Position numbers and translations under genes: made by a program
The notes under the pieces: generated by a model
Seen by the model: the letters and a program-made list of their open reading frames with translations, nothing else
Databases searched by the model: none
Told to the model about the DNA's origin: nothing
Part shown: piece by piece, positions 12,216 through 25,300 of the stretch
Numbering within the stretch: the stretch's first letter is position 1
Layout: each line of letters begins with the position of its first letter
DNA from: Formicarius rufipectus
Lineage: Eukaryota > Chordata > Aves > Passeriformes > Formicariidae
Length of the DNA stretch: 64,000 nucleotides
Reading direction: 5' to 3'
Assembly: GCA_013399695.1 (NCBI GenBank)
Contig: VXAU01003702.1
Coordinates: forward strand, 162,738-226,737

Positions 12216-13811
12216 CATCAACAGCAACAATAATCTGTATGGATAAAATCCTTCTGCAACATAAAAACAAGAACAGGGGCAAACATTACTGAAGTGAATT
12301 TCATTAAAACTGTAGATGAACAACAATAGATAATTTATTTTTTTTTACTCTTTTGTTTAGTTCTTCTTGTAACATAGAAGCATTGCATACATGTGACAGC
12401 TGAGCGAGGTATAGAAAGATGGAAGCTTATTGAAAACTTTTTCTCTAAAAAGATATTCCATCACAGAACTAGCAAGCTCCTGGTATAGTTTTCTCTGCCA
12501 GCTAATCATTGGAGAGAGAGTGATGAAAATTTTCTATGAAAGGAAGAAGTCATCAGCTAGGGAAACAAGAAAAGGAGCAGAAGGAAAGGAGAGCAAGAAG
12601 ATTATTATGCCAGCTGCTCACTTGCAGCTGTTTTGTTATGGGGAGTCATTCTAACACAATATATTAACTCGTCCAGCTGGGTATGTGCCTGCCTAATATG
12701 ACAGTATTACTGTAAATGGGAAAGAGACCCTGGGCTTGAGGGTCCAAATAAGGATTCAGAAATCTAGGGATCAATTCTTAGTTCTGGGTTGGTCATCTGT
12801 TCTATTTAAGACAGGTCTTTTATCATCCCATATTTGTGTTCTCCATGTATAAAATGGGTGCCTATCACTTTTTCTTACCTGCTGCAATACATGTATTGTC
12901 TGCAGTCGTCTTGGGTAGAAATTATTTCTAGCACAGACCAGTCATTTAAACTGTCACCGTAGTGGGTAAAGTTAATTAATTAGCAGCACACATCAGGTCT
13001 TATATTCGAAGCCTCCCTGTCAGCTGTGCCAGCTGAAAAAGACCCTTAGTTACCTTCAATTCAGGAAGAATGCAGCCTTCCCCACACTACTGCCTCTGGC
13101 TTCCCACCATCATCTGCTTCTGCATGGGACCTGGTTCATTTCCTACCCTCAAATCTGATCTTCACTTCCCAAGTACATGCTGTGAGTTTCTCAGCAAGGA
13201 GAAATCCTGTCACTCACTATCCATGTGAAGCACTAACGTAACTCATACAGTTATCAAGCTCTCTTCTAAGAGCCATATAATATTTCCTTAGAATAAAATG
13301 TTTTCAAGAAAAGTGTGTAACAACATCAGCAAGCACAAAATGTGTATACTCTTTTTCCTAAGTCTTAGTGTTTCCTGGATCCAAGAAGGCTGAATATCCT
13401 TATGCTTCCTCCAGACTCTGCCTGTCAGCCTGGTATCAGTTCTGGTAATTGCTCTTCTGTCTCTTCTTCAGAAGTGCTTTAAAACACATTACAGTTCTTT
13501 TGATCTGCAGCCTGCTGACTTTGTTAGGAGAGCGATTGCTATCTGCTGGAGCTAGGATACTCGAAGCTAACAGCTTGTCTGCCGCATTCTCACTGGAAAC
13601 TTCACTGTGCATCTCCTCTCTGCTCTAGATATGTTATGTAGCTTTTCTGCATGCATTCTAGAAACCCCAAATCAGTTTTTAATCAGTAAGTTCCTGTAAG
13701 GCACAGCGAGACCTCACTAGAAATCTACAGTAACTAACCACCTGGAAAATATTCCTATTCTAACCTGCAATATTGATGCTATGACTGCGTATAAGTAGCC
13801 CTTTTCAGTTT
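12216..13811. other. Unique DNA, no gene seen
   Basis: No repeat or exon recognised. A purine-rich stretch lies at about 12536-12602, and 13060-13160 is somewhat more GC-rich than its surroundings. The frame at 12430-12654 (74 codons) is lysine- and glutamate-rich only because of the purine bias. Confidence 0.55.
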
Positions 13812-14003
13812 CTTCCCCACTGTCAAGCATTGAAACAGGCTGCCTGGGGAAGTGGTTGTCACCAGCCTTGGAGTTATTTAAAAGACATGGAGATGTCACA
13901 CACAGGGACATGGACTAGTGGTGGACTTGGCAGAGCTAAATTAATGGTTGCACTTGATAGTCTTAGAGTTATTTACCAACCTAAGCAGTTCTACAGTTTT
14001 GTA
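13812..14003 (+). mobile_element. CR1 LINE 3' end fragment
   Basis: Sense CR1 3' end: the CAAGCATTGAAACAGGCTGCC block, GGGGAAGTGG, a TTTAAAAGACATGGAGATGT segment, the GGACATGG and AGTGGTGGACTTGGCAG blocks, then CTTGATAGTCTTAGAG and a degenerate tail near 14003. It has no coding capacity beyond a few codons. It lies next to, and in opposite orientation to, the older LINE at 14035-14890. Confidence 0.9.
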
Positions 14004-14034
14004 TTATTACTCAGAAATTCCACATGTGGATCTA

Positions 14035-14890
14035 AGGATATGAGGAATGTCCTACTAGCTCGGACTGATGATCCATCAAGCTCAGTGTGTGTTCCAGTGG
14101 CACTAGCAGGTGTTGTTTACAGAGTTTATGTAAGCCTTGGCATTCTCTTCAGTATGTTCCCCTTGCATTCCACCATCCAACATTATGGTGTTAGAGTTGT
14201 TAAAGGTATCTGCTTAGAGCCATGTTGCCAATGACTCCATCTAACCATTTTGTAACCTATGATACACTTCCTAAATCCACAAATTTCTTTGATGGCAATT
14301 TGCAGAGGCTGACTAAGAGTTGTGCTAAGAATCACTGTCTTTTATCCATTTGAAATTGATTTCTGAATCATTTTGATGGGTATCCTCTAGTTCCCATATT
14401 GTGGTACAGTGAATAATAGTTCTTCATTCACTTTATTCACTGCTTTAATTATCTTGTAAATCTTTATTTCACCTTCCCTCATCCTGTTTTTCTCTGAATT
14501 GAAGGCTTCCATTCTTTTTAGCATCTTCTCATAAAGCACCTTTTCCATCCCCCTGATCATCTTAGCTTCCCTCCTCTGTACAGTCCCTAACTCTACTACA
14601 TCCTTCAGGAGTTGCAGGGATCAGAACTGGTTTCAGGACTCAAGATGTGGGCAAGCAATGGTTCTAACAGCAACAAAACAATGCCCTTTGTCTTGTTCTC
14701 AATACCTTTTCAAATGATGTCAAACTCTTTTCATTATTTGTTGACAACTGCCCCATAATGAATTGATGGTCTCAGCTGTTTCTAGGATTTCGGTGAACTA
14801 CATGTCAGTTCTGATTTTGGTAGCTTGTAACCATGGCTCAGATTTTTCTTTCCCTAAGTTAATTGCTTTGTATTTGTGGCAAAATATGTA
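14035..14890 (-). mobile_element. Ancient CR1/L3-like LINE, highly decayed
   Basis: Read on the - strand this follows the order of the ancient CR1-group LINE common in turtles and crocodilians. A relic of the reverse-transcriptase C-terminus comes first, then the 3' untranslated part, ending near 14035 in a segment like the complement of GGTCAGACCAAAGGTCCATC. Translating about 14660 down to 14567 on the - strand gives P-H-L-E, then Q-F, L-K-D, E-L and V-Q-R-R at the spacing of CR1 reverse transcriptases, but with stops between them. Further up, the GCATTACTTTGCATTTATC-like block is still visible as TTAATTGCTTTGTATTTGTGG. The divergence far exceeds that of the bird CR1 copies here. Boundaries are approximate, and it may extend to about 15000. 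Confidence 0.8.
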
Positions 14891-16984
14891 TCTACACTCC
14901 TACAAAAAGATTTTCTACAGTGTCACTATAATTTGTGAAGTTCTTTACGAGTTCTGCACTACTGACCGTTTTTTCACTTGCAAATGTCTCACAGCAGCAC
15001 ACAGCACCCTGTCAGAAAGAAGCCTGTCCCCAGCTTGCATACAAATCTTGCATTTCCTTACTGCCAGAAGAAATGCAGGAGCAGATGGGAAGGCACACTT
15101 GCTGTACCTTTCCAAGACTGTGCTTTTGTGCAGGGCTTTAAAAAATCAGCAGTCTGATTGAACACAGCAGCTAGAAAATTCAGCACAAAAGTATCTACAC
15201 TTATCCATGTCTGTGTAATGTCTCACTAATTCTTTAAACATGTAATATCCTGAAAACTAAGCACAACATGCTCAAGTTAAGAGTCGTGTTTCAGACTTTA
15301 CTCTCAACTCTCTTATTCTCTGGCGCTTAATTTTTGCCTTCAATATTACTGTGTATAGAACTTCAACTTTATACCTGCTTTAATTTTTAAAACAAGCAAA
15401 GTACAGGTTTGTAAGTGTCAAGATGAACGGAATTCCAGCTGCCATTTTAGCTTCCATCAAGGTTTCCATGAAAGTTTCTGTGAATACATATATTCCACTT
15501 CTTACAGCAGGTGGGCCCAGTTAATCATGCTGTCCTGAGCTTCTTGCAGAGTACATCAGATTATGCAGAGACAACACATTTTGATGTAATGTGCTAACCC
15601 TCACAGATGGCTTTGCAATAGTTGCTGTAAGTCACCCCTGCTTTGTGGGGATAAAGAAGTATGGAAAGCAAGCCTGTGATCACGGGCGAAATCTTTGCTG
15701 TGTCCTAAACTGCAATAGCCTTTTGTAGAAACTCTTAAAATGCCCACATATCTTGCCACCAGCTGAAATTACACCCCTTTATTCCTTTATGCACATGAAG
15801 TGTCCTGTCGAATGTTTTTTCTCTATGGTTTTAGGGGACATATTTCTTAATTGTTTAACAATCGGGAGAAACCACATCTTTTACACCACAAAGAAATTAA
15901 ATGTATGCACTAACTTAATGAATGCATTTCCAGTGACATTTCTCTTTGATGAACCTGCAGCAGATTCATAGTCCAAAAATGTCTTTTGTTCACAATGACA
16001 TGCTTTCTAATTTATTTAAACATGCTACCATCTTGCACTTTAAAATTAGCAGGTGGAGCTTTTCAGAGCCTCAGATGTCATTTACATGCCTAATTTCTAC
16101 AGAAAGTAAATGGGAATGAGATATGCAGTTGTCATTCATGCCTTTGAACAATTTTCCTACTCTTATTGGTCCTCATAAATTGTTTGGTTAAAGCTATGGT
16201 ATTTTTATAAAGAGGTCCCAGGAACCTCCAGTAACTCCCCACGCAAAGGGGTACCTCATTAATGGCCTCATCAGGAATGCTAGGCAGGATTTTATGTTTC
16301 CACAAGCTGCAGTAAGTCTACAATCCTGGCTTTAAATATGGGTCCTGAGTGCTCTGGAAGATGCTTTTCAGGCTGCAGGAGGGAGTTGGGCTGCACATTT
16401 ACTGTCAGCAAAGACAATGAAGCAGGTCTTAAGAGTGCCTTTGGGTGTTCTGAGAAGACAGCAATAAGCATACCCCTTGGAATCATTCCCTGCCCCATTT
16501 GTTATTGCTTTGTCATAAACATTTGTCAATGAAGACTAATTTTCAAAAGAACCACGTTTGGGAGTCTGGAAGTAAAGAGCTATAATATGAAACATCTTTA
16601 AAGGTAAATCAATTTTGTGGCCTAATCAACTGAATAGCATCCCTTTAGCTTCAGCATCAGAAATGCTACTATGTATTAATCTGCAGAGTTTTTATTTTCT
16701 TTTTCTTCTTTCTCGGGGACAATATGTTCTTGAGTAGTATTTCTATTTGCAGGAAAGAGACATGTATCAGTAACTGTAAAAATGGTGGTAATTTTTAATG
16801 AAAAAGGACAACCAGAAACTAATTTTAACTCTTTATCCTGCGAGAAAATGTTTTAAATATAGTAATGAAAGATGATTGTGTCTACTTTGTCAAATATGCT
16901 TTTCCATTGGGCTTAGAAGCAACCAGTAAAAGAAAAATAAAAATAAAATTCAGCCTAGACCCATGAAAAGTTATAGGTGCTCAG
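14891..16984. other. Unique AT-rich DNA, no gene seen
   Basis: The first 100 bases may still belong to the decayed LINE. Beyond that no repeat or exon is recognised. The stretch 16016-16215 is AT-rich with few low-complexity runs and could be conserved noncoding DNA, but this cannot be judged from one sequence. Confidence 0.5.
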
Positions 16985-17037
16985 TTCTATTCTATTCTAT
17001 TCTATTCTATTCTATTCTATTCTATTCCTTATTTCTG
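16985..17037. repeat. (TTCTA)n pentanucleotide microsatellite
   Basis: About ten perfect tandem copies of TTCTA, 53 bases, with no interruption until TTCC at the right end. It lies in AT-rich unique DNA. The perfect repeat suggests a recent or still variable array. Confidence 0.97.
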
Positions 17038-20000
17038 TGCCTAAATGCCTCTCTGAATCTGGTTTTCACTGCCTTAATCTATTTTATGTTGAATTAATAA
17101 AAATCCTTCCATTTTCCTGTAAAATTACAGTCTTTCTTAGACAGTATATCTGGACAAAACAAACATATAGTTTATTTTAAATGCAAGCCCGAATCCCATT
17201 ACATATTGGTTAATTGAAATGATGAGTCTAACTGGGCCCTAAAACTAAAGATGTCCAAACTGAATTAAAGCTATAAGAAATTGTCCTGAAGAAGTTTGTC
17301 AGTATTTCTCACTTACAAGTACAAATGAAAAGATGGATGGCAGAACTGTTGAGACACCTTCCTATCCTCCCAGTTTGGAGGTCTCTTTTATGGGTTTGTT
17401 TTTCTCTCCAGATCCACAGTGCAGCCAAAATTAAATTGTGCTGGAAGAAATAGCTGATAAGTCTTGTCACTTCAACTACACAACCTTATTTTATATTCAC
17501 TTGAATGTACCTAATAAAAAATAGAACAGCGTATCTACCAGAAACTAAGAAAAAAAACTAGTACTTTAATACTCACTGATCCTCCATAGGATTATAAAGT
17601 TTGTCATTTACAATGGTAATCACTGTTGTGACTTACTTGATTTTTTTTCCCATGGTGTACTGAGATTAAAATAAAATCTTAAATTTGGAATTACCTTCTT
17701 ATAGGAAATATTCAAAGTCATTACAAGTCTTCAGGACAAATTCTGCATTGCATTCAGTAGGTAGCCGCAGAAATTTGGCCCATTATATGAGTTTTACTAG
17801 TCTTTCTGTCTTTTCCTACCTCTGACCCCTGAAATGACTGTTAACATTTCACAGAGATAGAAGAGGATTGCTAAGTGAATTACGAATAAGTTCTACAAAG
17901 AAAATATACCTGGAGGAAAGTGAAGCTTATGAGTATTAATTACACTGAAGCCCTCAGAAATGAACTCGAACTGGACTTCAGTGACTCATGGGTTTCTACC
18001 CACTGTGTTAGGCACAGCAGCAAAAAGTGTCTAAATTTAGATCTCTTACAAGTAAGTTCCCCTGGCTGTTTTGTGATTTTATCCATTTGCTTGCTTGGCT
18101 TTCATTTCAAATGTCTGGAAACATTTCACACATTTGTTTGACCATTTCAGTGTGGGAAGAAAAAAATCACCAGATAGCGAAGTGGAAAAGAAGACAGTCC
18201 AGGTTAGTAAACAGTGAAAAATCCTACATTTCCCAGATCTGCCCTTGCACCCTGGTCAAATATCCATCACAGCCTTTTCATTAGTTTCATTTAAGACTGA
18301 TAATTGTATATTCTCTGCAAAAAAAATGGTTCTATGTTTGTAAAGGTCTGAGCAATGCAGCTTGCACTTAAACTACTTACATAATAAAGATTGATCATTT
18401 TAGTCACCTGTGTTTTCTCCACAGGCAAACAAAAATTAAGTTTTCTGCAGAAGACTTTCTGGCTGCAAGAGCACACTACTTCCTGTCATGCAGATATCTT
18501 TTCTATATGTAAAGATGAACAGTTGTCACTTTAGCTGCCTTTACAAAGAAGGTTTATTACTTACTTCCCAAGTGATATGACAATTATTGAAATCTTAGTA
18601 GTGGAATCCCCAGTTTGCATTTAATGGTACTTACATTACAGCAGACAACAGCAGCAAAGCTTAAGCCTCTTTTTTTGCACTGCAGTTTTTCCTGGAGAAA
18701 TTTATGTATCATAGCTGGGAATTAATAGGCTTGAAGAGCAATTATTCCATCTGCATAAATAATAATAAAATCAAATATTATAATCACATGGTGCATAACT
18801 GAATATGTGTAAATTTATAAACTGCACTGGCTTGCATATATATNAGTTATTATATATATTCTAAATACATATTTAGTGATAAAGAGATATTCAGCATTAC
18901 ATTAACTAAATATTAAGGCTGCAAAACCTTCTAAGGTTCAGAAGCTAAAGAAAACTTGATTTAGGTTTTTTTTCTTTTCTTTGTGTACTTGCATTATTAT
19001 GTCTTGCCTTGTTATGTAATCACTCACTATTTTTATGCTAATTTTGGTGGAAACAAAGCTTAGGAAATCACACCAGCAGGCTGTGATATCACCTTCTGAA
19101 AACAGCCATATCCAGTGGAGAATTTCAATTGGTTTCCAGATAAAAGAGTTTCAAAAGCAATTCTGTTCTGCTAGATTTGCTGAAGAATGGGCTGTACAGG
19201 ATCTGAAACATTTACTTATAAACACTTCTAACATTGACCTGGATAAGTTTCCATTCCCTTGGCTGTCACTGATTATATATATATGCAGGTAGTGGGAGAT
19301 AATGTGGGGGAAATAGATTACTTTAGCCTAATACTTCAGATGCTTGAGCGGACAGAGAGATGGAATTTTTAGTTCCTACTTTGCTGGAGGACAGTTGCAG
19401 GGAGAGGAGAAGAAAAAACAAGTTAACTGAATTTCATAATCCAGTTATATATGGAGATAAAAGAAAATGTTGCTATAATTCAGTTAAAAAGTCAATCAGA
19501 AAAAGAGACACAAATCCAGAAGAAACAAGACTTTATGAATTTTGATCCTTGCAGTAAGACTTTATTCCAAAGGAAATCCTAAAGAAGATAAAAATTGCTT
19601 ATTCAATGACTGGACCTAATACTAATTCACTTTTCACTTTTTCTGGTTTGTTGCCTCATGAAGTACTTTGAGTTCTTCCCTCCCTTCCTCCAATGTAAAT
19701 AGAACTATTCATTTCCTTGGGGTGTTTTTATGATGCAGTTGGTCACTCCATTAACTTAGGGCTTCACATTCCCTTATGGATTTAATTGTGAAAAACCTCA
19801 GTGAGCTGAGGAGCATTTATTATTCACATCTGACATGCCTGGAACTCAGGTAGAGGGACTAAGCCTATTAGTTCTTAATTCATTTAAGACAGGGCTGAAG
19901 TGAGCATCTCTCTCTTTCAGGACACATTTCTTTCCCTGATGCTGTCTTTCTCCTGTCCTCATAAGCTCCTTTGACTGCTCAGGTCTCCCACCTCAGTCCT

Positions 20001-20333
20001 TCTTGGGGAAACATTCAAAGGCTGAGGCAAGGGATGAACCACTCAAGGGGCAAGTGTAGGTGTCCATGGGATACAATAAGGAGTGTAGGGAGGAATGGAG
20101 AGCATTTTTTACTTCACAACTTTCTCAGATTTTGACTGCAGCTGTAAAGCAGTTCTCAAGCATTGAAGTAGCAGTGGAGGGCAATGAAAAGAGCAAGGCT
20201 CTTCCCAAAAGTGCTAGACCACCATTCATTACTATTCCTACTACTCCCAACCTGCTGTTTCCACATCCTAATGTCCTGACAAGGGTTTAGAATGTCTCCT
20301 AATATTGTGACGATATGAAAAGGTAGGAATTGC
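17038..20333. other. Unique AT-rich DNA, no gene seen
   Basis: No exon or repeat family recognised. 18720-18900 is especially AT-rich (AATAATAATAAAA, TATATATA) and contains one N at 18844. The frame at 19035-19292 (85 codons) has no recognisable domain. Confidence 0.55.
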
Positions 20334-20484
20334 AGAATTCTAGAGTAGTTTGGTTTGGAAGGGAGCTTTAAAGGCCGTATAGTCCAACTCCTCTGCAATT
20401 AGCAGGAACACCTTCAACCAAAACAGGTTGATCAGCACCTCAACAGGTTGTTCAACCTGACCTTCAGTGTATCCAGGCATGGGA
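20334..20484 (-). mobile_element. CR1 LINE 3' fragment, antisense
   Basis: The + strand reads the complement of a CR1 3' end: a decayed GAATTCTAGAGT tail, GGTTTGGAAGGGAGCTTTAAAGG, TCCAACTCCTCTGCAATTAG, CAGGAACACCTTCAACC, CAGGTTG and a TCAACCTGACCTTCAGTG-like block. So the element points left. About 150 bases remain, with many substitutions. Confidence 0.9.
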
Positions 20485-23400
20485 GAAGGGATTACATATT
20501 TTATTTTGGAGCCCTGTTCTTACTTTCTGCCAATATATTTCTTATTCTTTCTTATTCTTTCTTTCTACGTATTGCCAAAATTTTTCCTTGTAGTGTCACA
20601 TTAATAGAAATGTCTGATTCTCTGAGGAAATTATATGTGATTTAGTAGGTGAAACCATTTTTACCAATACTACAGCATTTATCACATTTTCATTTCCCAC
20701 AGGAAAAGGAAGTGTCACAAGCAATTTTGTAGCAGAACTATGTTTAATGTTTAACTTTGTTTAATGCTGACTGTCTTCACCTTGCAAAGAATAGGTTGTG
20801 CCTCTTTCCTGTCCTCCACTCTGATAGACTCCCATTTCCATCCAAACCTGACCCCTATTAATTAAACACAGAATATGTCAGGAAAAATTTTAGAGCATCT
20901 GACCTGGGATCTGTATATCATTGTACAGTGTTAGTGTGACAGGGCTTTGATTGTTTTTTCTCAATACTGCAAATGAGATAAACTCTGCAGCCTGAAATCT
21001 GCTGTTTACTTTAATTAGCTGTGCTTAATTAAAAGATGATCTTATCTCTATGAAGAGTTTCTACCAATGCACATATTTAGTGAAGCTACCATCATCTCTC
21101 AGTCCAAAATTCTATGAAAGCCCTTAAACACATGCTCAACTTGAGCTATGCTTTAATTACAGTCGTAACTATGGCTGCACCTCATCATTTCCTAATGTTG
21201 AACTCCCTCAAAATAGCATCCCTCGCCACACATCTGGGCCTTACTGAGAACAGGGACTGAAATAATTCATATTTTTCCATAATTAAAGAAAATATTGCGG
21301 TGAATTGTTTTCTTCCTGGGCTAGGAGAAGCATCATTTAACATGTACGTATTTATTTTCACACTCTGACAGCACTTGTGATGAGGAGCAGTAAATGAACC
21401 ACTCCTGTATTAGTCAGTCAGTGGAGACAGTTTCTTGGACATGTTGGAGAAAAGGCAAATGTGACCAGAGGACAGCAACAGAGTCGTTGGTATGTGGTAC
21501 ATATGGATGGGCATAGGAGGCAGAGTAAAGCAATGGAAAAAATATGAAGAAAAAGAGGAGCAGGGGAGTGAGAATGTAAGGAGTCATCCAAAAGAATATA
21601 AGTACAAGGAAGAAATGCATGGCAGGTATAGGCCACCCTGTGGAAGGAAATAAAGTCCACAAAGGTACTATTAACTATGGCATCAAACCAGCTTCCTCCT
21701 TCACTTCTGCTGAAGTAAGAGGATAACCAGAACTTGGTAACACCCGGGTTGAAATCCAATTCCCCACGGTTTTACTTCAAAACACTTGAACTTGTATACA
21801 GAAAAAGACCAGAGCCACTTTGTCCTTCTCTAGCTGCTTTGCACATGTGATAACCTACTCATTGTTACATGTTCTAACCTCCAGCTGACAGCAGTGTGTT
21901 GGTGAATATGATTAAGCATCTTGGCAAGGGATGAAAAAAGCTGCTGCTCCATCCCTGGCTAAAGAGCTGGCAGCTGGAGCCCTACACTGCTTCTGTTCAC
22001 CCCAGGGGGCACACCACACTGCTTTTTGCTTCCCTGTAACCTAACTATTTTTTCATCTTCTGTATGAACATCTCTGATGGTGATGTTCACTGCTGCTACT
22101 GGGCCATGATCTCATTGGGAAAACCTTTGTTTTGAAGTAGTTTTCAGGCATAGTGTTGAGTTCTGCCAGGGAGTCAAGGCTGAGAAGGAGGTACTGAAAA
22201 GGGGAAAATCAATGTTTTTCCATTTTACCTATTTATTATTATAATTCTATTGCAGGACAGCCTTTAAATTATTCTTATGAAAGTTTTTTCTGGTTAGTTA
22301 GCATTTACAAAGGTTAAGGTTGCTCAGTCACATGAAGGCGATTGAGACTTTGGGGCTCCTCCCACTGGCCCCATGCTCACACAGTCCTCAGCTGCCTCTG
22401 CCTGTGTCCTGAGAGAAAACCCAAAACCTGAGAGCCTATTTGACAGGGAGCTTTGCTCTTGCTTTCAGTATGTAAGCCACATTTCTGCCCTTTCTGTGCA
22501 CACAGGATTTCTCAGAGGTGAAGGCAATACAGTTGGAAATTCAACTCCTTGGATTACAGTCTACAAGTCCCTGGAGAAATCTGTGCAAACACAGGTGTCT
22601 TGTCACTGACGCACAAAGGGCTCCTTCTTGCCCTATGTTTTCCAGATCAGTACGGTATGTTTCTAACATATAATAAGAACAAGTTCAGTGCTTGCACTTT
22701 TGAGTAACACTATAGGATTATTTTGGTGGAAGTGAGGCTTTCTCGTTGGCAAAATTTGACTATCATCTAACACTTGCTTAGGATGCAAGCATGGGCTATG
22801 TATGCATAAAAGGATGTGGGATACATTTCAAAAGCTTTTGGGTGCCTCATTTTAACTCCATGAATGGTAGATGTGGAAAACTATTTAAAAATCTGCACCA
22901 TAGTTTAACAAATACACAGGCTCTTGTGAGCTACAGCTACCAGGCAGGGCACACAATAAGAAGAGATAACTGAGCATCAAATCATATCACTGCCTCCTGC
23001 AGAACACACAGAACAACCCTTTCAGCTCAGTTTTAAAAATTTAAGTAAAAAAACTCCAAGGCACTTCTATATACTCTTCTTTCACCTTGTCAAAATGTAG
23101 AAAAATTTCGGATGTTTTGAGTTTCTTTACTCTTGGTCTTAAACACCTTGGTGTTAGTAATTACGCTTTACAGATGATGACTTAGACTATTGGCAGTCTT
23201 CTGTAGCTAGTGGGTATACTGTAACAGATTTTCTTTTATGTTTACTGTTGAAACATGTTTAAAAGCTGTCACTTTTGCTGACATTTCAGTTGAAACATCT
23301 TTTCCAAAATTATATATTATTGTAATGTTGCAATTTTTTGTTTTGATGCTGTTTGAGTATTTGGGGCTTTTCAATTAAAAAAAAAAAGTTTGGAAATTAA

Positions 23401-24638
23401 TACAGAGATGTTCTACATGAAAGGCTTGACACCAGGATAAAACAACAAAAGCTTCTCTTTTATGAAAATAAAATATTTTGATCCATTACGATTTTTTTTA
23501 CTTTACTTCTCTGCTGCTCACCAGCTTGTGTTTATTTCACAGCACAGCTGTTTCATTGGTAGTTTTTCTTGCTGGTTAAAAAATAAAATATAGTGCCATT
23601 CAATTATCCCTCTTATCTCTGCTACCTGCCCTTCTATTCAATCTTTTCTTAGTCACTTAACCTTCCAATGTCACTTCCCAGAGACTACACCCTCAAACAC
23701 AATGAAGGTCTCTCATGAGTTACACCCACGCTGATGCTGAGGTGGTAATTTTAATAGAACTCAATCACTGTTATGCTGAGGAATAAATATAGCCCTGGTT
23801 TTAACTAAATGTTAATTTACCTGAAGAGTAAAAACATTAAACAACGTGTTTTCCAGACTCAGTGAACAATAGGAGAGCCCACAGCACATCTCTAACAAGC
23901 AGAACAATTGCAGTCCATCTGTAAACAAAATCAGTGAGATCCCAGTATCAGGACCATGGGTAACAAAAGCTTGGCTCCAGTCTAATTACCTCGAAATTAT
24001 ACTCTATAACTGAGTGTGGAAGGCAATTTACTTTAGTTGAAGAACGTTTTTTCCAACTTTCGAGTAGCAAACGTGCCCAAGTATGGACAAAGCTATTGTA
24101 ATCCCTTTTTAGTTTTCAAACAAATTTTCATGTTCTTTCATTCACCAGTTGCAGATGATATTTTGTGATTATTTCACTTCTAGACTTCTCAAAAAAAATT
24201 AATCACAGAGCTAAATGAAGTCAGTGAGAGCATGTTAGGGCTTCTGGATCTAGCGACAAGCAATCCATTGGACCACGACACTGCATATGGTCACAGCACC
24301 AATTCCTATCTTAACTGTGGGATCAAATTCTGTGCTCATTGTGATTGATTTTTGCCTTGAATTCAGAAAACTCTACAGTACATTTTCTTGGCCATATTTC
24401 TAGCTATCTGCCATCTGCTGTGTAGCGTATATTGATGCTTCAAATTAAACAAAATACCATTCTTTCAGCACTTCTTACTTTTTCTGATATCTCAACTGTG
24501 TAGAAACACATAAAATATTTATAGCAAAAGTCTTTCAGTTTTGTTTATTTCATGGAATACTTAGAAAATGTAATTACCTTTTTTTTTTCAATGAAATTAT
24601 GAGCCTTTTGGTGTCAGGATGATCATATAAATAAGGAT
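20485..24638. other. Unique DNA, no gene seen
   Basis: No named repeat and no convincing exon. 22340-22620 is somewhat more GC-rich and carries a 78-codon frame (22373-22609) without any recognised motif. The - strand frames at 21414-21759 are hydrophobic only because the segment is purine-rich on + and so T-rich on -. Confidence 0.55.
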
Positions 24639-24661
24639 ACACACACACACACACACACACA
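24639..24661. repeat. (AC)11 microsatellite
   Basis: A perfect AC dinucleotide run of about 23 bases. The CVCVCV peptide predicted on the - strand comes from this repeat and is not a protein. Confidence 0.97.
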
Positions 24662-24925
24662 GATTTATTAGACTCCATATGCCATTTTAGTTGCAGGTTT
24701 GTCTCAAAGAAGAGCTGATTCAAAACAAGATTCAAAGTGCCAGCAAAGTGCTTGGAGAGTTTCATAGACTAACAAATACCACCAAGGCTAGTCATTTTCT
24801 TTAAGCCTGCTTATCAAACATATAAGAAGCTTTTCTGGGATTCAGAGGAATGCCCAAATTCCACAGAAAATGAAGCACAAGCAGAAAAGGATTTTTCCCT
24901 GGTACCTCAGCAGAACAAGCATTAA

Positions 24926-25300
24926 CCTAGAGTAACCTGGAGATGAGGAGGTTCTGGGGAGATTCTTTTCAGTGCCTATAAATATCTGATGTGAGAGAAC
25001 AAAGATGAGAGAGCCAGACTCCTCTCTGGATTGTCCATTGACAGGACAGCAGGAACTGAGCAGAAATTAGAATTTGGGAAATTCAATCTGAACACAAGCA
25101 AATGTGGTTTTACCATGAGGATATTCCAACACTGGAAGAACAAGCTTCCCAGAGAGGATTTGGAATCTCATCAGTAGATATATTAAAAATCCAACCGGAC
25201 ATGATCCCAGGGAGCATGCTTTAGGTGACACTGGTGGAGCAGCAGACTGTGGATGATCTCAGTAGATTCATCTTTGAATGAAATGGTCTCAGTAGAGCTC
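24926..25300 (+). mobile_element. CR1 LINE 3' end, 5'-truncated
   Basis: Sense CR1 3' region of a different subtype from 3838-4440. Visible blocks are AACCTGGAGATGAGGAGG, TATAAATATCTGATGTG, GAGCCAGACTCCTCTC, TTGACAGGACAGCAGG, ATTCAATCTGAACA, TTCCCAGAGAGGATTTGGAA, a TCCAACCGGACATGATCC segment, then GGTGACACTGGTGGAGCAG and GGATGATCTCAGTAG. The frame is broken. The tail near 25265-25300 is degenerate, so the right boundary is uncertain. Confidence 0.88.
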
